From an uncultured Ignavibacteria bacterium (GTDB lineage: Bacteria > Bacteroidota > Ignavibacteria > Kapaibacteriales > Kapaibacteriaceae): a stretch of DNA of 64,000 bases. How positions within the stretch are numbered: position 1 is the first letter of the stretch; every line of letters begins with the position of its first letter. This document shows, piece by piece, positions 38,121 to 47,666 of this stretch. The position numbers were made by a program, and so were the translations under genes. The notes below the pieces were generated by a model that saw only the letters and a list, made by a program, of their open reading frames with translations, made no database searches and was not told the DNA's origin. The DNA is taken from positions 165,169 to 229,168 of the forward strand of contig CAJAIA010000001.1 of assembly GCA_903939735.1 (NCBI GenBank). The letters run 5' to 3'.

Positions 38121-40124
38121 ATGTTCGCACGTATGATGTTGTTTCCACGACTTGCCGCTCTTGCCCTCGCACTCTTCGCGTCTGTTGCTGTCCATGCACA
38201 AACCACGTCCGAAGCAGGAGTCTTCGCAGGCGGGGCCTTCAACATGCATTCAGCATCGTTCACACGTCTCGGCACCTTCCCATCATGCTGTCCGGAGTTT
38301 ACCGGCGGAACTGGAATCGGTTGGTATGCAGGGGGCTGGTATGGCTGGCAATTGTCGTCATCACTATCACTGCTTGGCCGTGGTGGTCTGTCGTCGGAAG
38401 CGGGACGTCTTTCTGATCAAGAACGGTCCTTCGTTGCGGATCTGCGGGATACAGCGCGTGTCGTCAACGCTCTCTTTCAGCACGACCTCGACGCGTCGCT
38501 TCTCAGTATTGGTATCGAACCACTTCTCGCCTATCGCCTCGGTGGATCGATTGATCTCCTTCTTGGTGCTCGGGCTGGATTGGTACTTACGCGCTCATTT
38601 CATCAAACAGAGACGCTCATCGAGCCGGCCGACTATGGGTCATACCTCGGTGATGATCGTGTATGGGTTGACACACAAGCAGATATTCCCGATGCATCAG
38701 CGCTTCGGCTGACCGCCGTCGCAGGCATGCGCTATGTTCTGCCGGTTGGCCGAGGTCGTAAGAGCTTCCTCGCGCCCGAACTCACCGTTCACGTGCCGCT
38801 CACAGGCGTTGCGTCGGGCGTTTCGTGGAACGTAACCCAGGTTCGCCTTGGCATCGCCCTTGGATGGTCATTCGAATCGACCGTTGATACGATTCCGACT
38901 CCCCCGCGTATTCAGGCACCTCCATCACCGCCTCCGGTGATCGCCTACACGCCGCCCCAACCGTCTATCACGATCGAGGGCATTGATGTCGACGGCACCC
39001 TGATCCCTGCACCAACGGTCCGCGTTGAACAAACACAGGTTACAACGCTTCACCCGATGCTGGGGCATGTCTACTTCGATGCAGGGGCATCGACACTTCC
39101 CGAGCGATATCGTGAAGGCATTCTTCGTGCACGACAGGATACGCTGCGATTACAGCCGAAGGAGGCACTCCACGCAGAGCTTTACGTGATTGCCGAACGT
39201 CTTCTCCGCGTGCCATCAGCGCGCGTTCTGTGTACGGGAACTACCGCCGGTACCGCAGACGATCAGGGATTAGCGCTCGCTCGCGCAAGGGCTGAAGCTA
39301 TCCGCGACGTCCTGGCATCACTCGGTGTGTCGCGCGAGCGGATAGATGTACAGACACGTGCCACGCCCCAACGTATGACAAGTGCGTCCGACACCGCGGA
39401 TCTTCCGATGGCCATCGCTGAGAACCGTCGCGTCGAGATCACTACGTCGACGCCGTCGATCCTAGCGCCACTCTCGCTTGGAACAATCGATGTTACAGTA
39501 ACACCAATGAACTTCCGTGTGACATCCACCATCTCGTCGGCACTGCCCATCACGTCTGCTGTCGTCGAACTCCGTCACGGCAATCGCCTTCTCGCAACGG
39601 CGGATCACCGTCGGCCATCTGATCGCACGCTTGATGTCGGACTCACTGAGGGCGATGTGGCGGCTATGACGGATGCGCCAATCATCGCGACAATCGCGGT
39701 GCAAGACAGCATCGGACAAACCGGTGAAGCACGGACAACGCTCCTGGTCGAAGTCTCGTCGGTGTCAAAGAAGCGCATTGAAAATCTCGGCGACACACAA
39801 ATCGAGCGGTATCAGTTGATCCTGTTTGATTTCAACGACGTTGCCGTTTCTGGTGCAAATGCCAAACTGTTGTCGCTCATTCGATCCCGCATCACCCCTA
39901 CCACGCAGGTACGCATCGTCGGTGTAACCGACGTCCTTGGTTCGAGTGAATACAATGCGGATCTCTCCCTGCGGCGTGCACGTGAGGTGGCTCGCCAGCT
40001 GCAAGTACCTGCCGCGCGTGTAACGGGAAGCGGCGAGATGGAGCCCCGATTTGACAACACCCTACCAGAGGGTCGGGCCTACAATCGGACCGTCATCGTA
40101 GAGCTTATCAACACCGTCAAGTAG
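38121..40124 (+). CDS. Double OmpA-domain envelope protein, paralog 1
   Basis: A 667-residue outer-membrane protein. The signal peptide is at 1-26 (cleavage after SVAVHA). The N-terminal half is barrel-like and opens with MHSASF and CCPEFTGG, followed by TGIGWYAGGWYGW. Two OmpA C-terminal-like domains follow: one with HVYFDAGASTLPERYREG and ENRRVEI, the other at the C-terminus with LILFDFNDVAVSGANAKL and ADLSLRRAREVARQL. Such domains bind peptidoglycan. The paralog at 44530 shares this layout and the CCPEFTGG motif, so the two probably form a family. Start at ATG 38121 (alternatives at 38133 and 38136). It follows nth by 53 bases. Confidence 0.88.
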   Translation: MFARMMLFPRLAALALALFASVAVHAQTTSEAGVFAGGAFNMHSASFTRLGTFPSCCPEFTGGTGIGWYAGGWYGWQLSSSLSLLGRGGLSSEAGRLSDQERSFVADLRDTARVVNALFQHDLDASLLSIGIEPLLAYRLGGSIDLLLGARAGLVLTRSFHQTETLIEPADYGSYLGDDRVWVDTQADIPDASALRLTAVAGMRYVLPVGRGRKSFLAPELTVHVPLTGVASGVSWNVTQVRLGIALGWSFESTVDTIPTPPRIQAPPSPPPVIAYTPPQPSITIEGIDVDGTLIPAPTVRVEQTQVTTLHPMLGHVYFDAGASTLPERYREGILRARQDTLRLQPKEALHAELYVIAERLLRVPSARVLCTGTTAGTADDQGLALARARAEAIRDVLASLGVSRERIDVQTRATPQRMTSASDTADLPMAIAENRRVEITTSTPSILAPLSLGTIDVTVTPMNFRVTSTISSALPITSAVVELRHGNRLLATADHRRPSDRTLDVGLTEGDVAAMTDAPIIATIAVQDSIGQTGEARTTLLVEVSSVSKKRIENLGDTQIERYQLILFDFNDVAVSGANAKLLSLIRSRITPTTQVRIVGVTDVLGSSEYNADLSLRRAREVARQLQVPAARVTGSGEMEPRFDNTLPEGRAYNRTVIVELINTVK

Positions 40125-40207
40125 GGCCCAGCGTTACCGCTGTTTGTGGTATCATTGTGGTCGATCTCGCCGTTCGAGGTCGATCATGTTGATGTATCGG
40201 AGGAATT

Positions 40208-43200
40208 ATGCGTAGTCGACGCACGGTTACCCTGCTCGCCGCCGTAGGCATTCTGCTCACCGGCACAATGGCCTCGCTCGCCCAGACGTTTGTCCCACTG
40301 CGCATGAGTGCACAAAACGCACCCGCACTCTCCGCCCGCGTGATCTATCTGGACGCGACGGGGCAGCCGCAAGCACTTGCCGATGGCGCTCTTCAGGTGG
40401 CAGAAAATGGCACCTCTGTGACGTCAACAATTGCATGCACGCCGGCGTCTCAGGGCCGGAATGTGAGCTTACTCGTCGGCATCGATGCCTCGGCATCAAC
40501 CGCCACCGGAAGTCCGTCGGCCATGGACCTGATGAAGAATGCCGCTCGTAGTATGAGTGCACTGCTTACATCAACTGGCGACGAAATTGGATTGCTGACC
40601 ATCGACGCGCAAGCAAATCTGCTCTACGGTCTGTCGACCGACAAAACGACCTATGGTACTGTCGTCGATAATGTCCGTACCTCCACAGGCATACAGCTTA
40701 CTACGGGTCTGCTCGCACAACCAATGGGCGGATTGATTCACCTGCAGAATGCGCGCAATGCCCGCACCATGGTCTTGCTAACCGATGGTGCACCTTCATT
40801 CGATGTAATCTCTGCACTTGGCACGGCTCGCACGTTTGGTATCCGGGTTTACGTCATTGGTATGCGTTCCGCGCTCACTGAAGATCTCCGACGCCTTGCT
40901 GACTCGACAGGTGGAGCATGGGCCGAGAACGTAACAACCAACGCAGATGCAATTGCATGGTCGCGCGCATTTATCGCCGATGCAAAGGGGCTTCCTGGTT
41001 GCAATGTCTCGTGGTCATCTAGCGAACGCTGTGGTGGCGTGCGTAATGTGACGTTCACGCTTGGTACAACGACACGAACACTCGAGTATTCAGCGCCCGA
41101 TGCGACCATCCCACGTTTGTACACATCCACGCTTGGCGTCGACTTTGGTCAACCGACTGGAGGAAGCAAGGTTACGCGTGTTGTCACGCTATCAGCGCAG
41201 ACGTACGACATCGTTGTGTCGGGTTGGACGTTTTCATCGCCTGCATTCAATGTTGTGAGTGGACCAGCCCTTCCACTGACGATCCCCGCTGGATCAAGCT
41301 CCAACTTCATTGTTGAATACACCGCTGCGTCGACCGACGGAGCTTATGGCACGTGGACACTTCAATCGACCTCGTGCGAACCTACCGTCATCTCGTTGCG
41401 CGGCGGATCTCCCTTGCGTGGCGATGTGCTCACGCTGCTCACACCAAACGGTGGCGAGTCGGTTCTTGCCGGTCGGAACATGTCTATCACATGGACGAAC
41501 GTTCTGCCACAAGATCCAGTTCGTATTGAGTTGAGCACGAACTCGGGTAACTCCTGGCGTCCAATTGCTGAAGCAGCCACGGGCCTTGAGTATGCATGGC
41601 AGGTCGGACCCGAGACCACAACGAAGGCGCGCATCCGTGTGTCGCGGACGATGATCAATGAGAACAACATCACGATTCTTCGTGGTCATGTGCGTCCCGT
41701 TTATGCGTCAGTCTTTACGGCCGACAATGCACATGTGATCACAGGCGGTCATGACGGAACGGTCCGCATGTGGAACTCGAGCACGGGTGCACAAGAACGC
41801 ATTGTGGGAGTTCACTTGAACTGGGTGTGGGGTCTGGCCGTCATGCCAGGCACAACCTACGTTGCATCGGCATCGTTCGATGGTTCTGTACGTGTCTGGG
41901 ACTACATGACGGGTGACCGTGTTGCGACGATCCCTCTGGAAAGCCAAGGATATAGCCTTGCCTTCTCTCCTGACGGTAAGCATCTCTACATCGGAACGGC
42001 TCGCACACTGCAGATGTACTCGACCGCTTCATGGACCTCGGAATTCTCAAAGGTTGTTGATGCGGGACCCGTCTATGCACTGAGCCTCTCGGCCGATGGT
42101 ACAAAGCTGGCCGTTGCGGAAGGAACGCAAACAACCGTTCGCAACGCCGCGAACCTCGAACTCACAGCAACATGTGCATCCCTCGGACGCACTGGCAAGA
42201 TCTATGCCGTGGCTATCTCGCCTGACGGACAGCGCGTAGCAAGTGGAGGCACAGACTTCGTGCTTTCGAGCTTCTCGACTACAGACGGATCATTCATAGC
42301 CTCGGCTGAATCAGTCATTGGATCAATTCTTGCACTGCAGTTCGCTCCGAATGGTTCATCGCTCGTATCTGCCGGCGGAGACGGAACAGCAAAGATTTAC
42401 AACCCGACAACGCTTGCGCTGCAGTCGTCATTGGCTGGCCATCAGGGAATACTCTACGGAGCGCGCTTTAGTTCTGATGGACGTCGCCTTGTTACTGCAT
42501 CGACGGATCAAACAGCGCGCGTATGGCAACTCGAAGGCATTGGAACGGTTGTCGATGTGTCAAACGCCGACTTCCGCATTCTCGGCGGCACTGCTTCGGC
42601 CTCTACAATTGACTTTGGATCGGTTGCGTTTGGCACCGGAGCTGATAAAATAGCAACTGCCATCACCGTGCAGGGCGGAAGCCCACTTGTGATTCTCGGC
42701 GCCTCTGTTGTTGGCGGTGACACTCGTGACTTTGACCTGTGCACAACAGAGCTTCCCGACTCAATCTCGGCTGGACAGCCGCTGCAGCTTGATGTATCCT
42801 TTGTGCCGACACAGATCGGACCTCGCTCGGCCGACCTCGACGTGATCACGGGTACGGGCGTTGTTCGTGTGCGTCTCACCGGCACGGGCAGCGCGCCTTT
42901 GCTCGAAGGTCCAACGGTGATTGATTTCGGACGTCGCATTGCAAACCAAGCTATCGTCGATACCAACATTGTGATTCGCGTGCCATCGGCTATCAGTGGC
43001 AGCGTTGCTGTTAACACAACGACACTCGTCGGTCCACAATCGAATCAGTTCCGCATCATCAGCGGCGGTGGCTCCTTTACGCTACAGCCTGGACAATCAC
43101 GGACGATCACTGTGCGCTTCGAACCAACTGAGTTTGGTCGCTACGCGTGTGAACTTCAGTGTCAAACAACGTCCGGTCAGCCACTGCGTGTGCGACTGTA

Positions 43201-44530
43201 CGGCGAGGGTAGTGGAGATGGACGTATCTCGGTGTCACCGACCGTACTCTTCTCGACAAACCCATGTAACACCTCGGTTCCATCACAGGTAATCAAGGTG
43301 AACAACTACGGCCAAGCTTCGATGCAGATTTTCAGCATTGGCGTTGAAGGCAACGATGCTTCCGAGTTTGCCGTAACTCCCCCTTCTGCACTTCCGATTC
43401 GCGTTGAGCCCGGAGAGACGATTGAGTTGGGTGTTGCCTTCACCCCAACAAAGAACGGCGTCAAGGATGCACGAGTGATCGTGTCGTCCAGCGCAATCAA
43501 TGCGCCAAACGGACGTAGTGTTACGCAAGTCAGTGCTCGACGCGATAGCGTTGGATTTGAGCTTTCACGGACCGTTGTAGACTTTGCAAACATTCGTGAA
43601 GATCAGGAAGTCATCGAACGCATTCTGCTCCTCAACACCGGAACAGTCGCTCTCCGCTGGCCACGTCAGTCGGTAACGATTGGCCGATTCCGCATTGAGT
43701 CTATCACACCAGAAGTCACGCAACCGGGTGAGCGCTCGAACCTCACGGTGCGATTCCTCGGTGGTACAGCCGGCACAACGTACCAAGAGTCATATACCTT
43801 CACCGACTCGGTGTGTGGCACGTCGGAGCAGCTTCTCCTGCGCGCAAGCATCAAGAGCTACATCGGTGCAACGATGCGTGTTGGATCAGTGCAGACTCGG
43901 ATCGGACAGCAAGTTGGCGTACCGGTGTATGTCTCGAACAAGGTCAACTTCGATCGTACGACCGTTACGTCGATCAACGCAATCTTGCGCACGAATGGCA
44001 CAATTCTGACACCAACCGGGTCAACGCCGTCTGGTACGTTTGAAGCCGATGGCACGCGCCTCATTCCAGTCACGATCCCTATCCCACAAACGGACTCACT
44101 CGCGACAACGCTGCAGTTCACAACAAGTTGGGGTAACGATACGGTGGGCATCATTGATATTGATTCGTTGATTCTCACTGACACGCTGGAAATCACAACT
44201 GTTGCTGGCCGTGTATCCCTGACCGACATCTGCTATCAGGGCGGTCCGCGGTTGTTCCGCAACACAGATCTCGCGACGGGGATTCAGATTGCACCAATGC
44301 CTGTGCGATCTGCCACCACAGTGTACGTTTCAACAATTGAGCCAGGCCATACACGCGTCGATGTTCTCGATATAGCAGGTAGAACGATTACGACACTGGT
44401 CGATCGCAAGCTCCCGCCCGGCACGTGGTTTGTCCCTCTCGACGTAAGTATCATTCCAAACGGAACGTACTACGTGGTGCTCACAACACCTTCGCAACGC
44501 ATCGTTGAACGCATGGAGGTAGTACGATAA
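40208..44530 (+). CDS. Giant secreted vWA / WD40 / ASH-type protein with T9SS-type tail
   Basis: A 1440-residue protein in four parts. The signal peptide is at 1-25 (TMASLA|Q). A vWA domain (about 85-275) has an intact metal (MIDAS) site: DASAS at 93-97, a Thr at about 165 and Asp193 in LLTDGAP. From about 485 to 776 come seven WD40-like blades (for example GGHDGTVRMWNS and STDQTARVWQLEG). Two to three ASH/choice-of-anchor-D modules follow at about 795-1115. The last 80 residues are a type IX secretion sorting tail (VDVLDIAGRTITTLVD). It starts at 40208 after GGAGGAATT. Its stop and the ATG of the next OmpA gene share one base (TAATG). It is probably a surface adhesin or scaffold; ligand unknown. 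Confidence 0.88.
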   Translation: MRSRRTVTLLAAVGILLTGTMASLAQTFVPLRMSAQNAPALSARVIYLDATGQPQALADGALQVAENGTSVTSTIACTPASQGRNVSLLVGIDASASTATGSPSAMDLMKNAARSMSALLTSTGDEIGLLTIDAQANLLYGLSTDKTTYGTVVDNVRTSTGIQLTTGLLAQPMGGLIHLQNARNARTMVLLTDGAPSFDVISALGTARTFGIRVYVIGMRSALTEDLRRLADSTGGAWAENVTTNADAIAWSRAFIADAKGLPGCNVSWSSSERCGGVRNVTFTLGTTTRTLEYSAPDATIPRLYTSTLGVDFGQPTGGSKVTRVVTLSAQTYDIVVSGWTFSSPAFNVVSGPALPLTIPAGSSSNFIVEYTAASTDGAYGTWTLQSTSCEPTVISLRGGSPLRGDVLTLLTPNGGESVLAGRNMSITWTNVLPQDPVRIELSTNSGNSWRPIAEAATGLEYAWQVGPETTTKARIRVSRTMINENNITILRGHVRPVYASVFTADNAHVITGGHDGTVRMWNSSTGAQERIVGVHLNWVWGLAVMPGTTYVASASFDGSVRVWDYMTGDRVATIPLESQGYSLAFSPDGKHLYIGTARTLQMYSTASWTSEFSKVVDAGPVYALSLSADGTKLAVAEGTQTTVRNAANLELTATCASLGRTGKIYAVAISPDGQRVASGGTDFVLSSFSTTDGSFIASAESVIGSILALQFAPNGSSLVSAGGDGTAKIYNPTTLALQSSLAGHQGILYGARFSSDGRRLVTASTDQTARVWQLEGIGTVVDVSNADFRILGGTASASTIDFGSVAFGTGADKIATAITVQGGSPLVILGASVVGGDTRDFDLCTTELPDSISAGQPLQLDVSFVPTQIGPRSADLDVITGTGVVRVRLTGTGSAPLLEGPTVIDFGRRIANQAIVDTNIVIRVPSAISGSVAVNTTTLVGPQSNQFRIISGGGSFTLQPGQSRTITVRFEPTEFGRYACELQCQTTSGQPLRVRLYGEGSGDGRISVSPTVLFSTNPCNTSVPSQVIKVNNYGQASMQIFSIGVEGNDASEFAVTPPSALPIRVEPGETIELGVAFTPTKNGVKDARVIVSSSAINAPNGRSVTQVSARRDSVGFELSRTVVDFANIREDQEVIERILLLNTGTVALRWPRQSVTIGRFRIESITPEVTQPGERSNLTVRFLGGTAGTTYQESYTFTDSVCGTSEQLLLRASIKSYIGATMRVGSVQTRIGQQVGVPVYVSNKVNFDRTTVTSINAILRTNGTILTPTGSTPSGTFEADGTRLIPVTIPIPQTDSLATTLQFTTSWGNDTVGIIDIDSLILTDTLEITTVAGRVSLTDICYQGGPRLFRNTDLATGIQIAPMPVRSATTVYVSTIEPGHTRVDVLDIAGRTITTLVDRKLPPGTWFVPLDVSIIPNGTYYVVLTTPSQRIVERMEVVR

Positions 44531-46548
44531 TGAAGCAACTTCTCACCCTTCTCACGCTTGCATGCATTGCACCAATCATGGTGCAGTCGCAGTCATTGCT
44601 TCGCGATCAACAACGTGTTGGTCTCTTCGGGAACTACACCCTCGACATGCACGCAGCATCATTCTCTGCGATTCCTGGTGTACCGAACTGCTGCCCTGAG
44701 TTTACGGGAGGATCTGGCTCAGGTTTCTTTGGTGGTCTCACCTACCTGTCACCGATAGAGACGAATCTCTTCATGGACATTCGTGTGCACTATGGCAGTT
44801 TTTCGGGTACGATGACTGCAAACCAGACACTGCCGATTATCACGTCGACAGGTGCACAGACATCAGCCGTGATTGAGCACCAGCTCACAACATCCTTCAC
44901 ACAGATCAGCGCAGAGCCGCTCGTTGGGTATCGGATTACGCCTGACTTCTCGTTACGCGCTGGTGTGATGGCAGGATATCGTATTGCATCGACGTTTGAA
45001 CAGAAGGAAACGCTTCTTCAACCAAGCAATGCCACATTTGAAACGGGACGCCGCACGCGGAATGAAACAAGCGGTGATCTTCCCTTTGTGAGTGCGCTTG
45101 GACTCGGTATCACCGTTGGTGCGTCGTACGACCTACCATTGAACGCCGATCGCACGATGTTCATCAGTCCGGAAGTGTACTACACCTTCTCGCCATTCAG
45201 CGTGGTAGAAAACCTCTCATGGACAATTAGCCACCTGCGTGCAGGCATTGCTCTATCATTGATTCCACCGTCTGCTGTTGACTCACTCGACGAGTTCCAG
45301 CTGTTCGATGTTGCGCGACGCACGCCGTTGCCAATCCGTGGTCAGATGAACGTTTCATTTATTCCTTCAATTGCGGCAGCAGGCATTGCGGAAGATGGAA
45401 CGCGTACTGGCGAACAGGCCATTCGTATCGAGCAGTTTGCGTCGACGCGAATTCGCCCCCTTCTCCCGTATGTATTTTTTGAAGCCAAGTCGGTATCAAT
45501 CCCAGAGCGCTATACGCCGCTCAACTCGGAACAAGTTGACCGCTACTCGCTCGACAACTTCTACAACCTCGATGCGATGGTGACCTATCACCAGCTCCTG
45601 AACATCGTTGGCAAGCGTATGCAAGACAAGCCTGCTGCAACGCTGACGCTGACTGGATTCGCCGGCGTAGAAGAACTAATGTCGGAGGCAACCCAACGCT
45701 CACAAGGCCAAGCTCGCGCAGAGAATGTTCGTTCCTACCTTGTCTCGACATGGGGCATCGATCCATCACGCATCACGATCGCGCAGCGTGATGCGATGGC
45801 ATCACCATCGTCGACCACCGAACCTGATGGACGCGCCGAGAATCGCCGCGTCGAACTCTCGTCATCGGACGCATCGATTCTTGCTTCTGTTGTGTCGAGC
45901 GATACGATGCGCGTGTTCTCACCGACGGGATTTCGCTTCACTCCATCAATTGAACCACAGGTTCCTCTTGCATCATGGACGGTCTTCATCTCTGAGGACG
46001 AGCGGTTGATCAAGACCTTCCACGGCGATTCAGCAATGCCGACAGCTGTTGATTGGCGCGTCGCCGAACAAGAGATGTACATCCCTGTCGGAGCGCGAAC
46101 ACTCGAGTATATGCTGGTTGCCCGCGATACGAACGGACGTGTCGTGCCGTCGGAGATGAAGGTCCTGCCAATCAACGAGATCACGATTGATCAAAAGAAG
46201 CGCAGTGGAGCACAAGACAAAACGATCGACCGATACTCACTGATTCTGTTCGGCTTCGATAAATCAGACCTTACGCCGGAACATCGATCACTCATCGAGA
46301 ACGTGCGTGGTCGCATCACGCCTGGCTCGCAGGTACGCATCGTAGGCTACACCGACATGGTCGGCAGCGAAGAGTACAACCAGCGCTTGAGTCAACAGCG
46401 TGCTGCCGCGGTCGCACAGGAACTTCGCGTTCCGAATGCCGCTGTTGTGGGCAATGGTGAGCGCTTGCCGCTCTACGACAATCGCATGCCGGAAGGACGT
46501 TTCTACAATCGTACGGTTGAGATCATTGTCGAGGCGCCGCGCAAGTAA
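44530..46548 (+). CDS. Double OmpA-domain envelope protein, paralog 2
   Basis: A 672-residue paralog of the protein at 38121. It has a signal peptide (residues 1-20, MVQS|QS) and the motifs MHAASF and CCPEFTGGSG. A barrel-like part follows, then two OmpA-like domains: VFFEAKSVSIPERYT with ENRRVELSS, and the C-terminal LILFGFDKSDLTPEHRSL with QRLSQQRAAAVAQEL. The ends of both paralogs carry RFYNRTVEI- or RAYNRTVIV-like strands. Its ATG is at the TAATG junction with the vWA gene, and its own stop forms a second TAATG junction with the GT4 gene. It likely anchors the surface system to peptidoglycan (inference). Confidence 0.88.
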   Translation: MKQLLTLLTLACIAPIMVQSQSLLRDQQRVGLFGNYTLDMHAASFSAIPGVPNCCPEFTGGSGSGFFGGLTYLSPIETNLFMDIRVHYGSFSGTMTANQTLPIITSTGAQTSAVIEHQLTTSFTQISAEPLVGYRITPDFSLRAGVMAGYRIASTFEQKETLLQPSNATFETGRRTRNETSGDLPFVSALGLGITVGASYDLPLNADRTMFISPEVYYTFSPFSVVENLSWTISHLRAGIALSLIPPSAVDSLDEFQLFDVARRTPLPIRGQMNVSFIPSIAAAGIAEDGTRTGEQAIRIEQFASTRIRPLLPYVFFEAKSVSIPERYTPLNSEQVDRYSLDNFYNLDAMVTYHQLLNIVGKRMQDKPAATLTLTGFAGVEELMSEATQRSQGQARAENVRSYLVSTWGIDPSRITIAQRDAMASPSSTTEPDGRAENRRVELSSSDASILASVVSSDTMRVFSPTGFRFTPSIEPQVPLASWTVFISEDERLIKTFHGDSAMPTAVDWRVAEQEMYIPVGARTLEYMLVARDTNGRVVPSEMKVLPINEITIDQKKRSGAQDKTIDRYSLILFGFDKSDLTPEHRSLIENVRGRITPGSQVRIVGYTDMVGSEEYNQRLSQQRAAAVAQELRVPNAAVVGNGERLPLYDNRMPEGRFYNRTVEIIVEAPRK

Positions 46549-47666
46549 TGCGGATACTGGTCTTCAATTGGCAAGATCGGCTCCATCCCCTTTCTGGTGG
46601 AGCAGAGACGCATCTCCATGAGATCTTTTCGCGCATGGTTGCGGCTGGTGATCACGTGACGTTGGTGAGTTGTGGGTTTGAGGGGGCTTCCCCTCGCGAA
46701 ACACTTGATGGCATAGACGTGCATCGGATCGGATCGCGATCGACCTACAACTATGCGGCACCTCTGTGGTGGTGGCGTCACGGACGTCACCTTGGATTCG
46801 ATGTTGTCGTTGACGATATCAACAAGTTGCCGATCATGACGCCGCTGTTCGTGCATCGACCGATCGTTGGGATCATTCACCACCTCTTCGGTGAAAGCAT
46901 CGTGCTCGAGGCTGGGAGAGTCGTGGGAGCCTACGTGCAGGCATTCGAGCGTCGTATTCCTCGTGTGTATCGTCGTACACCCATCGCCGTTGTCTCGGAG
47001 AGCACACGTCAGGAGTGTATCGATATTGGCCTCCCCGCCGACAACCTTCATGTGATTTACAATGGAATCGATACCTCCAGCTTCCCTATGTCCGTCGGGA
47101 CAAAGGCGACGGTTCCAACCATTACATCCTTCGGTAGATTGAAACGGTATAAGTCCGTTGACCATATCATCGAAGCAATGCCGATGATCCTGGAACAGAT
47201 CCCCGACGTGCGCCTTGAGATCATTGGCAAGGGCGACGATCAACCGTTTCTTGCGTCGCGGGTTGCGGCCTTAGGCATCGAAGCATCGGTTGAGTTTGTC
47301 GGGTTTGTATCGAACGACGAGAAAGTCCGTCGACTCCAGCGGTCGCATGTGATGGTCAACACGTCGATGAAGGAAGGCTGGGGCATTACCAACCTTGAAG
47401 CCAATGCGTGTGGCGTGCCTGTGGTGAGTGCCGACGCACCTGGGTTGCGCGATTCCGTGCGAACGGGTGTTTCGGGGTTGCTGTATCCGTATGGCGATAC
47501 CGGGGTTCTTGCCTCGACAATCATTCGCGTACTTCATGATCCTGAACTTCGCCAACACTTGTCGGAAGGTGCCATCTCATGGGCAAGCAAATTCACATGG
47601 GATCACAGCGCCGAGCAGATGCGCGCGTTGTGTGCTTCCACGATAACTTCATGGCACGAAACCTAG
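46548..47666 (+). CDS. Family 4 glycosyltransferase
   Basis: A 372-residue GT-B glycosyltransferase. N-terminal FNWQDRLHPLSGGAETHLHE binds the acceptor side. The C-terminal half carries ITSFGRLKRYKSVD and the EX7E-type motif KEGWGITNLEANACG. It may glycosylate a surface polysaccharide or a secreted protein of the same operon; that is inference. The ATG overlaps the OmpA stop by one base, and its end overlaps the next gene by 16 bases. Confidence 0.9.
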   Translation: MRILVFNWQDRLHPLSGGAETHLHEIFSRMVAAGDHVTLVSCGFEGASPRETLDGIDVHRIGSRSTYNYAAPLWWWRHGRHLGFDVVVDDINKLPIMTPLFVHRPIVGIIHHLFGESIVLEAGRVVGAYVQAFERRIPRVYRRTPIAVVSESTRQECIDIGLPADNLHVIYNGIDTSSFPMSVGTKATVPTITSFGRLKRYKSVDHIIEAMPMILEQIPDVRLEIIGKGDDQPFLASRVAALGIEASVEFVGFVSNDEKVRRLQRSHVMVNTSMKEGWGITNLEANACGVPVVSADAPGLRDSVRTGVSGLLYPYGDTGVLASTIIRVLHDPELRQHLSEGAISWASKFTWDHSAEQMRALCASTITSWHET